A DNA stretch of 64,000 bases from Acidobacteriaceae bacterium (GCA_903642235.1 CAHJWL010000003.1:62001-126000); one strand, 5' to 3'; counted from the first letter of the stretch, positions 45,893-54,407 are shown. The notes: generated by a model not told the origin, from the sequence alone. Numbers and translations are program-made.

Positions 45893-47896
45893 CTAGCGAC
45901 GCTTTGCCGAACTCTTTTTCACTGCCGCCTTTTTTGCAGGCTGAGTTTTCCCTGCGGGCACACCCTTCTTCGAGGTCGACAGCTTCGTAATAGTCTTCTT
46001 TGAAGAAGTCTTGCTCGCCGCAGGTCCCTTAACAGAAACTGACTTCTTGGCCTGAACAGCTTTCTTCGCCGAAGCCGACTTCTTCCCGGCACTTACCACT
46101 GCAACCTTCTTTGCCGGGGATCCCTTCGCCTGCACAGCTCTACTAGGTGTTTTGGTCGCCTTTGAAGCAGGTGCCGGCGTTCCCTTCCGTGCAGCTACCG
46201 GAGCACTGGGCTTCGCGACTGGCTTTGTCTGCTTCGCAGGGGCAAGTGGCGCAGGCTCTCCCGTCTTCTTCGCCGGAGCCTTGACAGCGGAGGTCTTGGC
46301 AGGCTCGGAAGCCGCCTCCACCTTCTTGAAAGGCTTGGGCTTCTTCTCCGCAACCTTCTCGCTCGACTCGATCTTCTGAGATGGGGGTGGAGGGATCGCC
46401 GTGGCTGGCTTCTGCACCTTGGTCTCTTGAGCAGCAGACGGAGCGGCCACAGCTGGAGCTTCGGTCTGCGCTGTCGCCGGGCTGGCGGCCTCGGGGGACA
46501 TCGTTGGTGTGTCTGCCGCCTCTTGTCCATCCGCATCCGGTGCAGCCTTCTTGCGTGACTTCGCCGCCTTCGCCTCCTTTCTCGGCGCGCGCGGGCGGCG
46601 CAGCGAGATCGGCGGTGGTGGCGCAGGTGGAGAGTAGGGCTCAAGAAATGACTTCATCTCCTCCGGCGTGGTCAGCCGACCGTCCATCAAGGCATAAAAA
46701 AGAGTTTCCTGTAGCTCGGCATAGGCCGGCAGCTCAGGGGTGATGCGCATCTCTGTCATCAGCAAGATTGGAATCCTGCTTTGAGCCTGCGGCCACTCAT
46801 TCATGAAACTCTTCAATTTGGCCTGCAAAACTGCACTCTTCGACGAGTAGAGCGTCCATACAACCGTCACCGGATCCGATCGCCGGATCAGCTTATAAGC
46901 CTCTGACGGTGCCGACATCGCCTTTGAAACGAGCTGGGAGCCCAGTTCCTTCGCCGCAGACTCGAGCGTGTTGATCTCGGAGATGAACGTTATACGCGGG
47001 AAGCTCTTCTTCAGGGCTTCCACCTCGGCTGCAGGGACCTTGCTGGTAAGCAAAGGAAAGTTTGCAGCAGCCGCATCGGCCCGGATTCCCTGTGCCTCCA
47101 TCTGCATCTGTGCCTCGCGCAGACGCGCAAGCTCAGGGGCATTGACCTTGGTGACGCCGAGCGCCGGCGAGAGATGCTTTAGCCAGCCCTCCTCTTCGAG
47201 TCGCCGCATTACCCGTAGGGGCTCTTCCTCATGGAAGAGTTCTTCTACCTCGTAGCCGCGATCGGCTGCCTGCAGCACCGCAATGGAGTTCTCTTCCTTT
47301 GCCGTCTCATACCGTGTACGGGTCCGCTCGTCCATCTGCCAACCCAGACGCGCCATGAAGCGAGCGGCACGGATAAGCCGGGCTGGATCCTCTATAAAGC
47401 CATAGTTGCTGACCAGCCGCAGCTCACGATTCTCAATATCCGCAACACCGTTCAGAGGATCCATCAGCAGACCGTACGACCCCTCGTTCAGTGACAGGGC
47501 CATGGCATTGGCGGTGAAGTCGCGTCGCCGCAGATCTTCCAGTATGGTCGCCGGCTGAAAAATCGGCTTTCCCGGTTTTGGAAAGCTCACGGACAACGTG
47601 CTGCCGACTTCAACGCGCACGCCGCTCGGAAACCGGACGTAGAGGGATTGCAAAGGTGCTGACTCGCCTGAAAAGACAGCGCCGGCCGCCTCGAGTTGCT
47701 TCCTTAGCGTGCGGGCATCCCCTTGTACGACGACGTCGAGATCGCGAACTGGTGACCCGCTGATCAGATCACGGACCGCTCCCCCTACCAAAAACACCGT
47801 AAGCCCCTGTTCTCTGGCCACCGAGCGAACGGCCCCAAGGGCCGTCTGTTGTGCAGGAGAAAGTCGGGTTTCAAGCAGGTAGATGTTATCGGCCAT
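45893..47896 (-). CDS. CCA-adding enzyme/poly(A)-polymerase family protein with Lys/Ala-rich tail
   Basis: 667 residues. The N-terminal head is a class II tRNA nucleotidyltransferase: FLVGGAVRDLI, then DLDVVVQG with the metal aspartates, LRRRDFTANAMAL, and DPARLIRAARFMARLG. Residues to about 425 are helical neck/body. From about residue 425 to the end the protein is Pro-, then Lys/Ala/Ser-rich (AKKSVSVKGPAASKTSSKK and similar), resembling histone H1 tails, and ends KKSSAKRR. Whether it adds CCA or poly(A) cannot be decided; note that tRNA-Leu here has an encoded CCA. ATG 47896 fits the family start; the frame extends to 47932. Confidence 0.85.
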   Translation of the reverse strand: MADNIYLLETRLSPAQQTALGAVRSVAREQGLTVFLVGGAVRDLISGSPVRDLDVVVQGDARTLRKQLEAAGAVFSGESAPLQSLYVRFPSGVRVEVGSTLSVSFPKPGKPIFQPATILEDLRRRDFTANAMALSLNEGSYGLLMDPLNGVADIENRELRLVSNYGFIEDPARLIRAARFMARLGWQMDERTRTRYETAKEENSIAVLQAADRGYEVEELFHEEEPLRVMRRLEEEGWLKHLSPALGVTKVNAPELARLREAQMQMEAQGIRADAAAANFPLLTSKVPAAEVEALKKSFPRITFISEINTLESAAKELGSQLVSKAMSAPSEAYKLIRRSDPVTVVWTLYSSKSAVLQAKLKSFMNEWPQAQSRIPILLMTEMRITPELPAYAELQETLFYALMDGRLTTPEEMKSFLEPYSPPAPPPPISLRRPRAPRKEAKAAKSRKKAAPDADGQEAADTPTMSPEAASPATAQTEAPAVAAPSAAQETKVQKPATAIPPPPSQKIESSEKVAEKKPKPFKKVEAASEPAKTSAVKAPAKKTGEPAPLAPAKQTKPVAKPSAPVAARKGTPAPASKATKTPSRAVQAKGSPAKKVAVVSAGKKSASAKKAVQAKKSVSVKGPAASKTSSKKTITKLSTSKKGVPAGKTQPAKKAAVKKSSAKRR

Positions 47897-48080
47897 GACG
47901 CGTTCAATCTCCTTAACCCGTCCGCGATACACGCTAAGCTCTTCGCCGTCAGCGACTTAGAGCAGGAATGCAAGGCGTCACAAAAGCATATCGTACCATA
48001 GGTTCGGCAGGTGAACTACGCCGAAGCGGCCTTTTCGATCGCAGGGCAGGGGCTCACATGCGACAATCCGCTCTGGTCTT

Positions 48081-48650
48081 ATGGCATCCTCGCAGAAAAA
48101 GGTGATTGTTCGGCGCTTCGTCGGAGATGTGCTTTGCGGCTACCTCCCTGCGTCCGGAATCGTAGAGCGCGACGAGGTCAGCTTTCTCAATCTCCAGGGC
48201 CGTGTCACCTCTCTGCCGCTCTCAGAGATCAAGACGATCTGTTACGTGCGCGACTTCAACCTGACCGACACTGTCAATCCGGAACGCCTGCAACGAAGAA
48301 GTTTCCTCTCCCGTCCGCGGGGCGATGGGCTCTGGATACGGCTTACCTTCAAAGATACGGGCGATCTGCTCGAAGGTCTGGTGCCAACCGATGCCTCCTT
48401 TCTGGAGGCACTCACCGTCGATGCCGGGCTCTACCTTCTGCCGCCGGACGCTCGGTCGAATGCGCAAAAGATCTACGTTCCGCGTCAGGCCATTGCAGAG
48501 ATGCAGATGCTGGCCGTCATCACCTCTCCATCCCGGCGGAGCGCTTCCATCCTCCGCGATGAAATTGGGGATGGCAGCACCTCGGCCCAGGAGACTCTCT
48601 TCGAGGGCATCCTGGCGCCGCTCAAGAAGCGAGGAAAGCATGGACGGTAG
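48081..48650 (+). CDS. Conserved hypothetical protein upstream of lpxD
   Basis: A 189-residue cytosolic protein of unknown function. The sequence has strands typical of a small beta domain (KKVIVRRFVGDVLCGYLP, VSFLNLQGRVTSLPLSEIKTICYVRDF) followed by NPERLQRRSFLSRPRGDGLWIRLTFKD and a helical C-terminus. Proteins of this appearance occur in acidobacteria; a PilZ-like or RNA-associated fold is possible but not shown. The C-terminus overlaps the start of lpxD by 11 bases, so the two genes are translationally coupled. The ATG is preceded by no good Shine-Dalgarno. It is divergent from the CCA-enzyme gene across 184 bases. Confidence 0.75.
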   Translation: MASSQKKVIVRRFVGDVLCGYLPASGIVERDEVSFLNLQGRVTSLPLSEIKTICYVRDFNLTDTVNPERLQRRSFLSRPRGDGLWIRLTFKDTGDLLEGLVPTDASFLEALTVDAGLYLLPPDARSNAQKIYVPRQAIAEMQMLAVITSPSRRSASILRDEIGDGSTSAQETLFEGILAPLKKRGKHGR

Positions 48651-49659
48651 CAGAGAAAAGCAATTTACTCTCGCGGACTTGGCGCTACATCTGGAAGCTG
48701 AACTCGAAGGTCCGCCCGACGCCATACTCACAGGTGTCAATGGCATAGAGGCTGCTACGGAACAGCAGCTTACGTTCCTTGCTAATCCACGCTACACCAG
48801 TGCCGCCGCCGCAACCCGCGCGGGCGCTATTCTGGTCGGCCCCTCCACCGCACCTCTCCGCACGCCCATACTGCGCGTCAAAGATCCCTACCTGGCCTTC
48901 GCACGGGCAGTAGCCCTCTTTTACGAGGCTCCGAAGTTTGTTCCGGGTATCCACCCGACAGCAGTTCTTGCGCCCTCCGCCCGCATCGGGGAGCGAGCCC
49001 ACATCGGACCGTACGTCGTTGTTATGGAGGACGTTCAGGTCGGCCCGGATGCCGTCCTGCTACCGCATTGCGTCCTCTACCCCGGGGTTCGTGCCGGCCG
49101 CAACCTGCTCATGCACGCGCACGCCGTCGTGCGGGAGCACTGCACCTTGGGGGACAATGTAATCATTCAGAGCGGCGCCATCATCGGCGCAGACGGCTTC
49201 GGCTTCGCCCGGCAACCCTCCGGCGGCTGGCTGAAGATACCGCAGTCAGGCAAGGTCACACTGGGTCACTCGGTCGAAGTCCAGGCAAACGCCTGTGTTG
49301 ATCGAGCGTCGGTCGGTGAAACCAGCATCGGCTCTGGAACCAAGATCGACAATCTCGTGCAGGTAGGCCACGGCTCAACCATCGGCGCGGACACGCTTCT
49401 CTGCGCGCAGGTTGGCCTGGCCGGCTCCACTACGATCGGGGACCGTGTGATCCTTGCGGGCCAGGTGGGCGTGGCTGGACATTGTTCGGTGGGTGACGGC
49501 GTCGTGGCAACCGCTCAGAGCGGCATACCAGGAGATGTACCTGCCGGTATGACCGTGAGCGGTTACCCTGCCGTTGAAAACAGGCAGTGGTTAAAAAGCG
49601 TGGCGGCCGCAAACCGATTACCCGGGTTGCTTCGTAACCTAAAAAGAGAACGGAAGTAA
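48640..49659 (+). CDS. lpxD: UDP-3-O-acylglucosamine N-acyltransferase
   Basis: LpxD, 339 residues, adds the second hydroxy-acyl chain in lipid A synthesis from an acyl-ACP donor. The N-terminal uridine-binding domain (TGVNGIEAATEQQLTFLANPRY) is followed by a left-handed beta-helix of hexapeptide repeats from about residue 100 (IHPTAVLAPSARIGERAHIG onward). The catalytic His lies in VQVGHGSTIGAD, and IIGADGFGFA is the LpxD signature. GAGGAAAGC precedes the ATG at 48640. The gene supports an LPS-containing outer membrane. Confidence 0.93.
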   Translation: MDGSREKQFTLADLALHLEAELEGPPDAILTGVNGIEAATEQQLTFLANPRYTSAAAATRAGAILVGPSTAPLRTPILRVKDPYLAFARAVALFYEAPKFVPGIHPTAVLAPSARIGERAHIGPYVVVMEDVQVGPDAVLLPHCVLYPGVRAGRNLLMHAHAVVREHCTLGDNVIIQSGAIIGADGFGFARQPSGGWLKIPQSGKVTLGHSVEVQANACVDRASVGETSIGSGTKIDNLVQVGHGSTIGADTLLCAQVGLAGSTTIGDRVILAGQVGVAGHCSVGDGVVATAQSGIPGDVPAGMTVSGYPAVENRQWLKSVAAANRLPGLLRNLKRERK

Positions 49660-49696
49660 CACATCTGTTGTATATCTCTTGGAAGGGGAGGCAAGC

Positions 49697-50500
49697 ATGT
49701 CAGGAAGTGTCCAGGACACCCCGATCACAGGCTTAAGCCTTCTACCCGGAGCCAACGTTCGCGTTTTGTTGTTGGACGATGATCCGGCTAATCTTCATCT
49801 GCGAGGCGCTGTACTTCGGCAACACGGATACGATTGCCTGGCCGCCGGATCGATCGAGGACGCCATGCAGTTCCTCGACGTCATCGACATCGCCGTTCTG
49901 GACTACCACCTCGGCGGCGGCCAGTTTGGCACGGAAGTCGGATCTCTTCTGCGGCGTCGCCGGCCCCACATCCCCATCATCATCCTGTCAGCGACGCTCG
50001 AGCGTTTCTTTGGCGGGGTGGAAGATATGCACCTGTTAAAAGGGCACAGCTCCGTCGGGGACCTGCTGCAGGCTCTCAGCTCTCTGGCAGCCAGGCGGCG
50101 CGGCAGTCCCGTAGTTGTCGACGCGCGTGACTTCTTCTATTCGCGCATTGCCCGCGCCATCGGGGGCGAGGTCCTGGTGCAGATCTTCAATGATCGAGGT
50201 GTATGGCACTTCTGCAACGATCGGGCTGCGGACTATCTGGAACATCCTCGCGACTGGTTTCCCGGCCGATGCGTCTTCGAGGAAATGCCCCTGTTGCGCG
50301 ACTGGCACGACGTCCTGCTCAATGTTCCAAGGAGCCGCGAGACCTATATCGACCGCACACATAGAGGTCTGCTGGCCACGCCGAAGGAGACGGAACGTGA
50401 TCTTACGTGGAGCATCCTGGCCTTCCCGCTGACCCTGCATGACGACCGGTCCGGAGTTGTGCTGACTGCGCGTGTGATCAGCGCAGCGGAGTCGGTCTGA
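49697..50500 (+). CDS. Response regulator with PAS-like C-terminal domain
   Basis: A 267-residue protein. Residues 20-135 form a receiver domain: LLLDDDP with the acidic pocket (Asp27, Asp28), phospho-acceptor Asp69 in AVLDYHLGGG, a Ser at IILSATLE and Lys in HLLKGHSS. Residues 145-267 carry no DNA-binding motif but look like a PAS fold (VQIFNDRGVWHFCNDRAADYLEHP, then TWSILAFPLTLHDDRSGVV). It may work as a single-step signal relay or sensor. The ATG at 49697 follows GGGAGG by 5 bases. No histidine kinase gene is adjacent. Confidence 0.8.
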   Translation: MSGSVQDTPITGLSLLPGANVRVLLLDDDPANLHLRGAVLRQHGYDCLAAGSIEDAMQFLDVIDIAVLDYHLGGGQFGTEVGSLLRRRRPHIPIIILSATLERFFGGVEDMHLLKGHSSVGDLLQALSSLAARRRGSPVVVDARDFFYSRIARAIGGEVLVQIFNDRGVWHFCNDRAADYLEHPRDWFPGRCVFEEMPLLRDWHDVLLNVPRSRETYIDRTHRGLLATPKETERDLTWSILAFPLTLHDDRSGVVLTARVISAAESV

Positions 50501-50587
50501 CGCCTCAGTCAGCCTCCTGTTCCGCCCTATGAACTTGAGTTCAGAAGAGCAGCATCGCTGTGCATCTCGAACGCTCCTTCCTCCTGA

Positions 50588-50593
50588 TACTCT
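50588..50593 (+). promoter_or_regulatory. Putative -10 box, leaderless start of the lipoprotein gene
   Basis: TACTCT is followed by seven bases and the ATG at 50601, without a Shine-Dalgarno. No -35 match is convincing. Confidence 0.4.
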
Positions 50594-50600
50594 CGAGCCT

Positions 50601-50951
50601 ATGAAACCAAAGGCACTCCCGGCACTGGCGTTGCTGTTCTCGCTCGCTGGGTGCCACTCAGCGATGATCGAAACCACCATCCGCAACAACACTAAGGTGC
50701 CTTTGCAGCTGATTGAGGTGGATTACCCGAGCGCGAGCTTCGGCACGCAGGGGCTGCAACCAGGAGCGGAGTTCAAGTACCGCTTTAAGGTTCTGGGATC
50801 CGGCACTCTGAGAATCCTGTACACCGACCAGGCCGGGAAGGAACACACCGGCACTGGACCCGAGGTGCAGGAGGGTCTCGAAGGCCCGTTGCTCATAGAA
50901 GTGGGAGAAACAAGCGTCCACTGGGATCCGAAGCTGGCCCCCTACCGCTGA
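50601..50951 (+). CDS. Small putative lipoprotein
   Basis: A 116-residue protein with a signal peptide ending in the lipobox LAGC (Cys18), so the mature protein is probably lipid anchored, at the inner or outer membrane. The mature part is strand-rich (MIETTIRNNTKVPLQLIEVDYPSASFG, GAEFKYRFKVLGSG) and looks like a small beta-sandwich; it ends WDPKLAPYR. The function is unknown. The ATG at 50601 is chosen for its signal peptide; the frame extends to 50529. It is between the regulator gene and tmk, with 42 bases to tmk. Confidence 0.8.
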   Translation: MKPKALPALALLFSLAGCHSAMIETTIRNNTKVPLQLIEVDYPSASFGTQGLQPGAEFKYRFKVLGSGTLRILYTDQAGKEHTGTGPEVQEGLEGPLLIEVGETSVHWDPKLAPYR

Positions 50952-50981
50952 CGACTTGCACTGGCATGCATTGGTCCTGTT

Positions 50982-50987
50982 TAGACT
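50982..50987 (+). promoter_or_regulatory. Putative -10 box, leaderless start of tmk
   Basis: TAGACT is followed by GAGCCT and the ATG at 50994. No Shine-Dalgarno is present. A TTGCAC at 50956 is too far (20 bases) for a standard -35 box. Confidence 0.45.
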
Positions 50988-50993
50988 GAGCCT

Positions 50994-51674
50994 ATGGCGC
51001 GCGGCTTCTTTATCACCTTTGAGGGTCTGGATGGTTCAGGCAAGACGACACAATTAAAGCGTCTTGCGGATCACCTGATCGCCCGGAGTTTGCCAGTCGT
51101 CACGCTCAGGCAGCCGGGCGGAACCCCGCTTGGAGACCGTCTCCGGGCCGTGCTGCTGGACTCCAGGTCCGAGACGGCTCTCGGGCCGATTGCCTTATCG
51201 GCCGAGCTGGCGCTGATGTTCGCCGACCGCGCTCAGGCCGTCGCAGAGATCATCCGTCCCGCTCTCAGGGAGGGCAAAATCATCCTCTGCGACCGCTACA
51301 CGGACTCTTCCGAGGCCTATCAGGGCGCGGGTCGTGAGCTCGGCCGCGAGACTGTTCTCACCATGCATCGCATTCTGTGTGAGAACCTCCAGCCAGACCT
51401 GACGATTCTCCTGCTGCCGCCGCTTGAAACCTCTCTCCGAAGAGCGCGTCGTCGCAACCAACGTCACATGGAACAATGCGGCATCGATGAGAATCGCTTC
51501 GAGCGTGAGTCCGATGCCTTCTACAGGCGTATTCATCGGGCGTACGAAGAGATCGCCCGCCGGGAATCGCAACGTGTTGTGATCGTCGCGAACGACTCGT
51601 CCATTGACGCAATCGAAATGTGCATCGCTTCCGTGGTGGACGATAGACTTGCCGCGAACGTCTCATTGGGATGA
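50994..51674 (+). CDS. tmk: Thymidylate kinase
   Basis: Tmk, 226 residues, phosphorylates dTMP to dTDP in the cytosol. The P-loop is FEGLDGSGKTTQLKRL at residues 7-22; CDRYTDSSEAYQGAGRELG is the DRY/TMP-binding segment; the LID has RRARRRNQR. The Lys in the P-loop and the arginine-rich LID match type II kinases. The gene has a leaderless-type start and overlaps the P450 gene by four bases (ATGA), so the two are co-translated. Next in order is holB, also DNA replication; tmk-holB adjacency is a known arrangement, here interrupted by the P450. Confidence 0.93.
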   Translation: MARGFFITFEGLDGSGKTTQLKRLADHLIARSLPVVTLRQPGGTPLGDRLRAVLLDSRSETALGPIALSAELALMFADRAQAVAEIIRPALREGKIILCDRYTDSSEAYQGAGRELGRETVLTMHRILCENLQPDLTILLLPPLETSLRRARRRNQRHMEQCGIDENRFERESDAFYRRIHRAYEEIARRESQRVVIVANDSSIDAIEMCIASVVDDRLAANVSLG

Positions 51675-53167
51675 CCACGCCACCGCTTATGCCTCAGCAG
51701 CAGGATGTCGCCACGGCGGCTGCCCGCGAATCGACATCACTGCAGAACGGAACAGCGGCAAAGTCGGCAGCGTATCGTCTCCCTCCCGGCCTGAAGCATT
51801 CCCTTCCCTTCTATGCGGGCAAGCCCTGGGTGAAGCTGGGCGAGCCGATTCGCCTGTTCGAGTACCTGAAAGAGACCTTCGGAGCCATCGCCACCTATCG
51901 CTTCATGGGGACCCACATCGTCTTTGTGAATGACCCTCGCTATATTCGCGAGATCCTCATCACCCAGGGCGGGTCCTTCGTAAAAGAGCGCACGCTGCAG
52001 CGCATGAAGATCCTGCTCGGCGAAGGTCTTATTACCTCGGACGATCCGATTCACATGCGCCAGCGCAAGATGATGGCACCCGCCTTCCATCGCCATCGCA
52101 TCATGGGTTATGCGGACGCGATCGTGCGGATCGCGGCTTCGAACATTGCAGAGTGGAAGCCTGATGCAATCGTGGACGCCAACGCCACCATGATGGTGCT
52201 CTCGCTTGAGATCATCGCGCGCACGCTCTTCGATACTGAGGTGACCGAGAAGGTGCGCGGCATCAATGAAGACACAAACGCCATCATGCGGCTGTACAAC
52301 TTCCTCGTCGCGTTTCCCAGACTCGAGAGCTTCCTGCATCTTCCAATTCCCGGCGTCCTGCAGTTCCGTCGATCCCTGGCGCGACTCGACGCAGTCGTAG
52401 ATGACATGATTCACACCCGCCGCGCGGAGATGGCGGATGGAAAGGGACAGGAACGGGGCGATCTGCTGAGTCTGCTGGTAGCCAGCCGCTATGAGGCTGA
52501 ACCGGACGATCTGCCGGGGGCACCGGCGCTCGGTATGTCCGACCGTCAGATTCGCGACGAGGTTTTGACCATCTTTCTCGCCGGCTATGAGACAGTCGCG
52601 AATGCCCTAAGTTGGACCTGGTATCTGCTCAGCCAGAATCCTGAAGTCGAGACCCGCATGCATCGCGAACTCGACGAGGTGCTTGGCACCGGGTCTGATC
52701 GTAAACTGCCCACCCTTCAGAGCTACGGCGCCCTGCGCTATACAGAGCAGGTCTTCGCCGAAGCCATGCGGCTCTTCCCCCCGGCATGGGCCATGGGCCG
52801 AAAGTCGACCGAGACGGTCACTCTGGGCGACTATACTATTCCGCCGGGAGCGCACTTCTTTTTCAGCCAGTACGTCATGCATCGCAGCCCGGAGTTCTTT
52901 CCCGATCCCTTACGATTCGATCCGGACCGCTTCTCCCCGGAGCGAAAGGCCGAGCGCGAGAAGTTTACCTATTTCCCCTTCGGTGGCGGCGGCCGGCAGT
53001 GCATCGGGGAGAGCTTTGCCTGGATGGAAGGCGTTCTGGTGTTGGCGACAGTGGGTCAGCGCTGGCGTCTCCGCTTTGCTGGAGATGAACCCCCTGTTCC
53101 GCAGGCCAGGATCACTCTCCGGCCGCGCGGCATCGTGCGCATGCGCCTCGAAGCACGGGAGACATAG
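51671..53167 (+). CDS. Cytochrome P450
   Basis: A 498-residue soluble heme-thiolate monooxygenase without N-terminal membrane anchor. The I-helix oxygen motif is AGYETVANALSW, the ExxR motif is EAMR, and the heme loop is FPFGGGGRQCIGESF with the proximal ligand Cys444. MAPAFHRHRIMG and SVTFDTEV-like segments resemble CYP102/CYP4-like and bacterial fatty-acid or terpene hydroxylases; the substrate is not predictable. No ferredoxin or reductase gene lies nearby. It overlaps tmk by four bases, so it is coexpressed with replication genes, which is odd. A 19-base palindrome follows the stop before holB. Confidence 0.9.
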   Translation: MTTPPLMPQQQDVATAAARESTSLQNGTAAKSAAYRLPPGLKHSLPFYAGKPWVKLGEPIRLFEYLKETFGAIATYRFMGTHIVFVNDPRYIREILITQGGSFVKERTLQRMKILLGEGLITSDDPIHMRQRKMMAPAFHRHRIMGYADAIVRIAASNIAEWKPDAIVDANATMMVLSLEIIARTLFDTEVTEKVRGINEDTNAIMRLYNFLVAFPRLESFLHLPIPGVLQFRRSLARLDAVVDDMIHTRRAEMADGKGQERGDLLSLLVASRYEAEPDDLPGAPALGMSDRQIRDEVLTIFLAGYETVANALSWTWYLLSQNPEVETRMHRELDEVLGTGSDRKLPTLQSYGALRYTEQVFAEAMRLFPPAWAMGRKSTETVTLGDYTIPPGAHFFFSQYVMHRSPEFFPDPLRFDPDRFSPERKAEREKFTYFPFGGGGRQCIGESFAWMEGVLVLATVGQRWRLRFAGDEPPVPQARITLRPRGIVRMRLEARET

Positions 53168-53229
53168 CGTGAGACAAGTCATCTCTTGCTTGCCGTCCCT
53201 TGGGGGAACTGCTTCGTCTTCCGGTCTTC

Positions 53230-53248
53230 CCTGCTGCCGGGCAGCAGG
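53230..53248. promoter_or_regulatory. 19-base palindrome upstream of holB
   Basis: CCTGCTGCC and GGCAGCAGG flank a single central G, with full pairing. It covers the expected -35 region of the TAAGCT box at 53259 and lies 62 bases after the P450 stop. An operator fits better than a terminator, since there is almost no loop and no T-run. Confidence 0.5.
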
Positions 53249-53258
53249 TGACTTGCTC

Positions 53259-53264
53259 TAAGCT
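53259..53264 (+). promoter_or_regulatory. Putative -10 box, leaderless start of holB
   Basis: TAAGCT is followed by AGACCC and the ATG at 53271; no Shine-Dalgarno precedes the start codon. Confidence 0.45.
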
Positions 53265-53270
53265 AGACCC

Positions 53271-54407
53271 ATGCCGCTGCCAGCCAGCTTTGACGAGTTC
53301 CTGGGCAACTCCACCGCCGTTGAACATTTGCGGATGGCGGTGGCAGCAGGCCGCTTCCCTCACTCCCTCATCCTTGCGGGCGCCACCGGCGCGGGCAAGT
53401 ACACCTTGGCGATTATGCTGACGATGGCCATCGCGTGTGAGCGGCAGCCGCGCAATCTCTGGTCGAACGGGCAGTCTCTCGCCGCCTTTTGCGGCCATTG
53501 CCGGAATTGCATGCGGATCATGCAGGCTGCAGATCTTGAGGCAGCGGTCGCAGCCGCGGTGATCGCCCGCGATGATCTCCGCGAGACCGACAAAAAAGAG
53601 ACGCGGGTCCTCATCCAGCCTCATCCTGACGTGCTCATCCTGCCGCCTGACCCGCCGCAGCTTCTCATCAAACTCGGGCAGGTTCGAACGTTGATTCAGC
53701 GATCTCAGTACCTGCCCTCTGAAGCTCCCCGGAAGATCTTCATCCTGACCTCCTCGAACCTGATGAAAGAGGCAGCGAACTCGTTGTTAAAGGTGCTCGA
53801 AGAGCCACCGCCCTCCGTGCACATCCTTCTGCTTGCGGAGAACCCGAGCGAGCTTCTGCCGACAATTCGCAGCCGCTGTGCACTGGTTCGACTTGGCGCG
53901 CTGCCCGCTGGCGAGATGGAGATGCTCGTCAGCGCGCGCCGGCCGGAGCTACCACTTCGCGATCGCGAGCTCGTTGGCCGCCTCGCACAGGGGGCTGCCG
54001 GACAGGCACTCTCGTTCGATTTGCCCGGGTACATGGCCGCTCGTGCGGATGCACTGCTCCTGCTACGGAATGCGACTGAGGAACCGGACCACACCACACT
54101 CTTCAAGATGACGGAGAGTTACCGCGCCGGCGCGGAGGGTCAGGCGAAGACCGCGGGCATGCTGCGGGCGCTCTCTCTCCTTCTTGAAGACCTTCTCCTT
54201 CTGGGTGCGGGAACACCGGAGCTGGTGCGTAACATCGATCTTCGGCCAGAGTTGGAGCGGCTCTCGGGTGTGCTCACCTTTCCATGGATCGAGGCCGCCG
54301 CGCGCGGCATGGATCAGGTGTACACCGGCATGCGCCGCAATCTGCTGCGTTCTCTGGCGCTCGACGCCTACGCGGGCCAGCTGACAGCAGCGGAACGAAC
54401 ACTCTAA
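53271..54407 (+). CDS. holB: DNA polymerase III subunit delta'
   Basis: HolB, 378 residues, is an AAA+ clamp-loader subunit of the replicase. The N-terminus has SFDEFLGNSTAVEHL and the ATP-like loop ILAGATGAGKYTLAI; the zinc module is seen as FCGHCRNCMRIM. The arginine-finger helix is replaced as usual, with LLKVLEEPPPSVHILLLAENP and LLPTIRSRC (sensor segments) well conserved. The C-terminal helical domain is longer than in E. coli (334 residues). The gene appears to have its own leaderless promoter, with a palindrome upstream, and it is followed after 80 bases by the converging tsaC. Confidence 0.92.
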   Translation: MPLPASFDEFLGNSTAVEHLRMAVAAGRFPHSLILAGATGAGKYTLAIMLTMAIACERQPRNLWSNGQSLAAFCGHCRNCMRIMQAADLEAAVAAAVIARDDLRETDKKETRVLIQPHPDVLILPPDPPQLLIKLGQVRTLIQRSQYLPSEAPRKIFILTSSNLMKEAANSLLKVLEEPPPSVHILLLAENPSELLPTIRSRCALVRLGALPAGEMEMLVSARRPELPLRDRELVGRLAQGAAGQALSFDLPGYMAARADALLLLRNATEEPDHTTLFKMTESYRAGAEGQAKTAGMLRALSLLLEDLLLLGAGTPELVRNIDLRPELERLSGVLTFPWIEAAARGMDQVYTGMRRNLLRSLALDAYAGQLTAAERTL

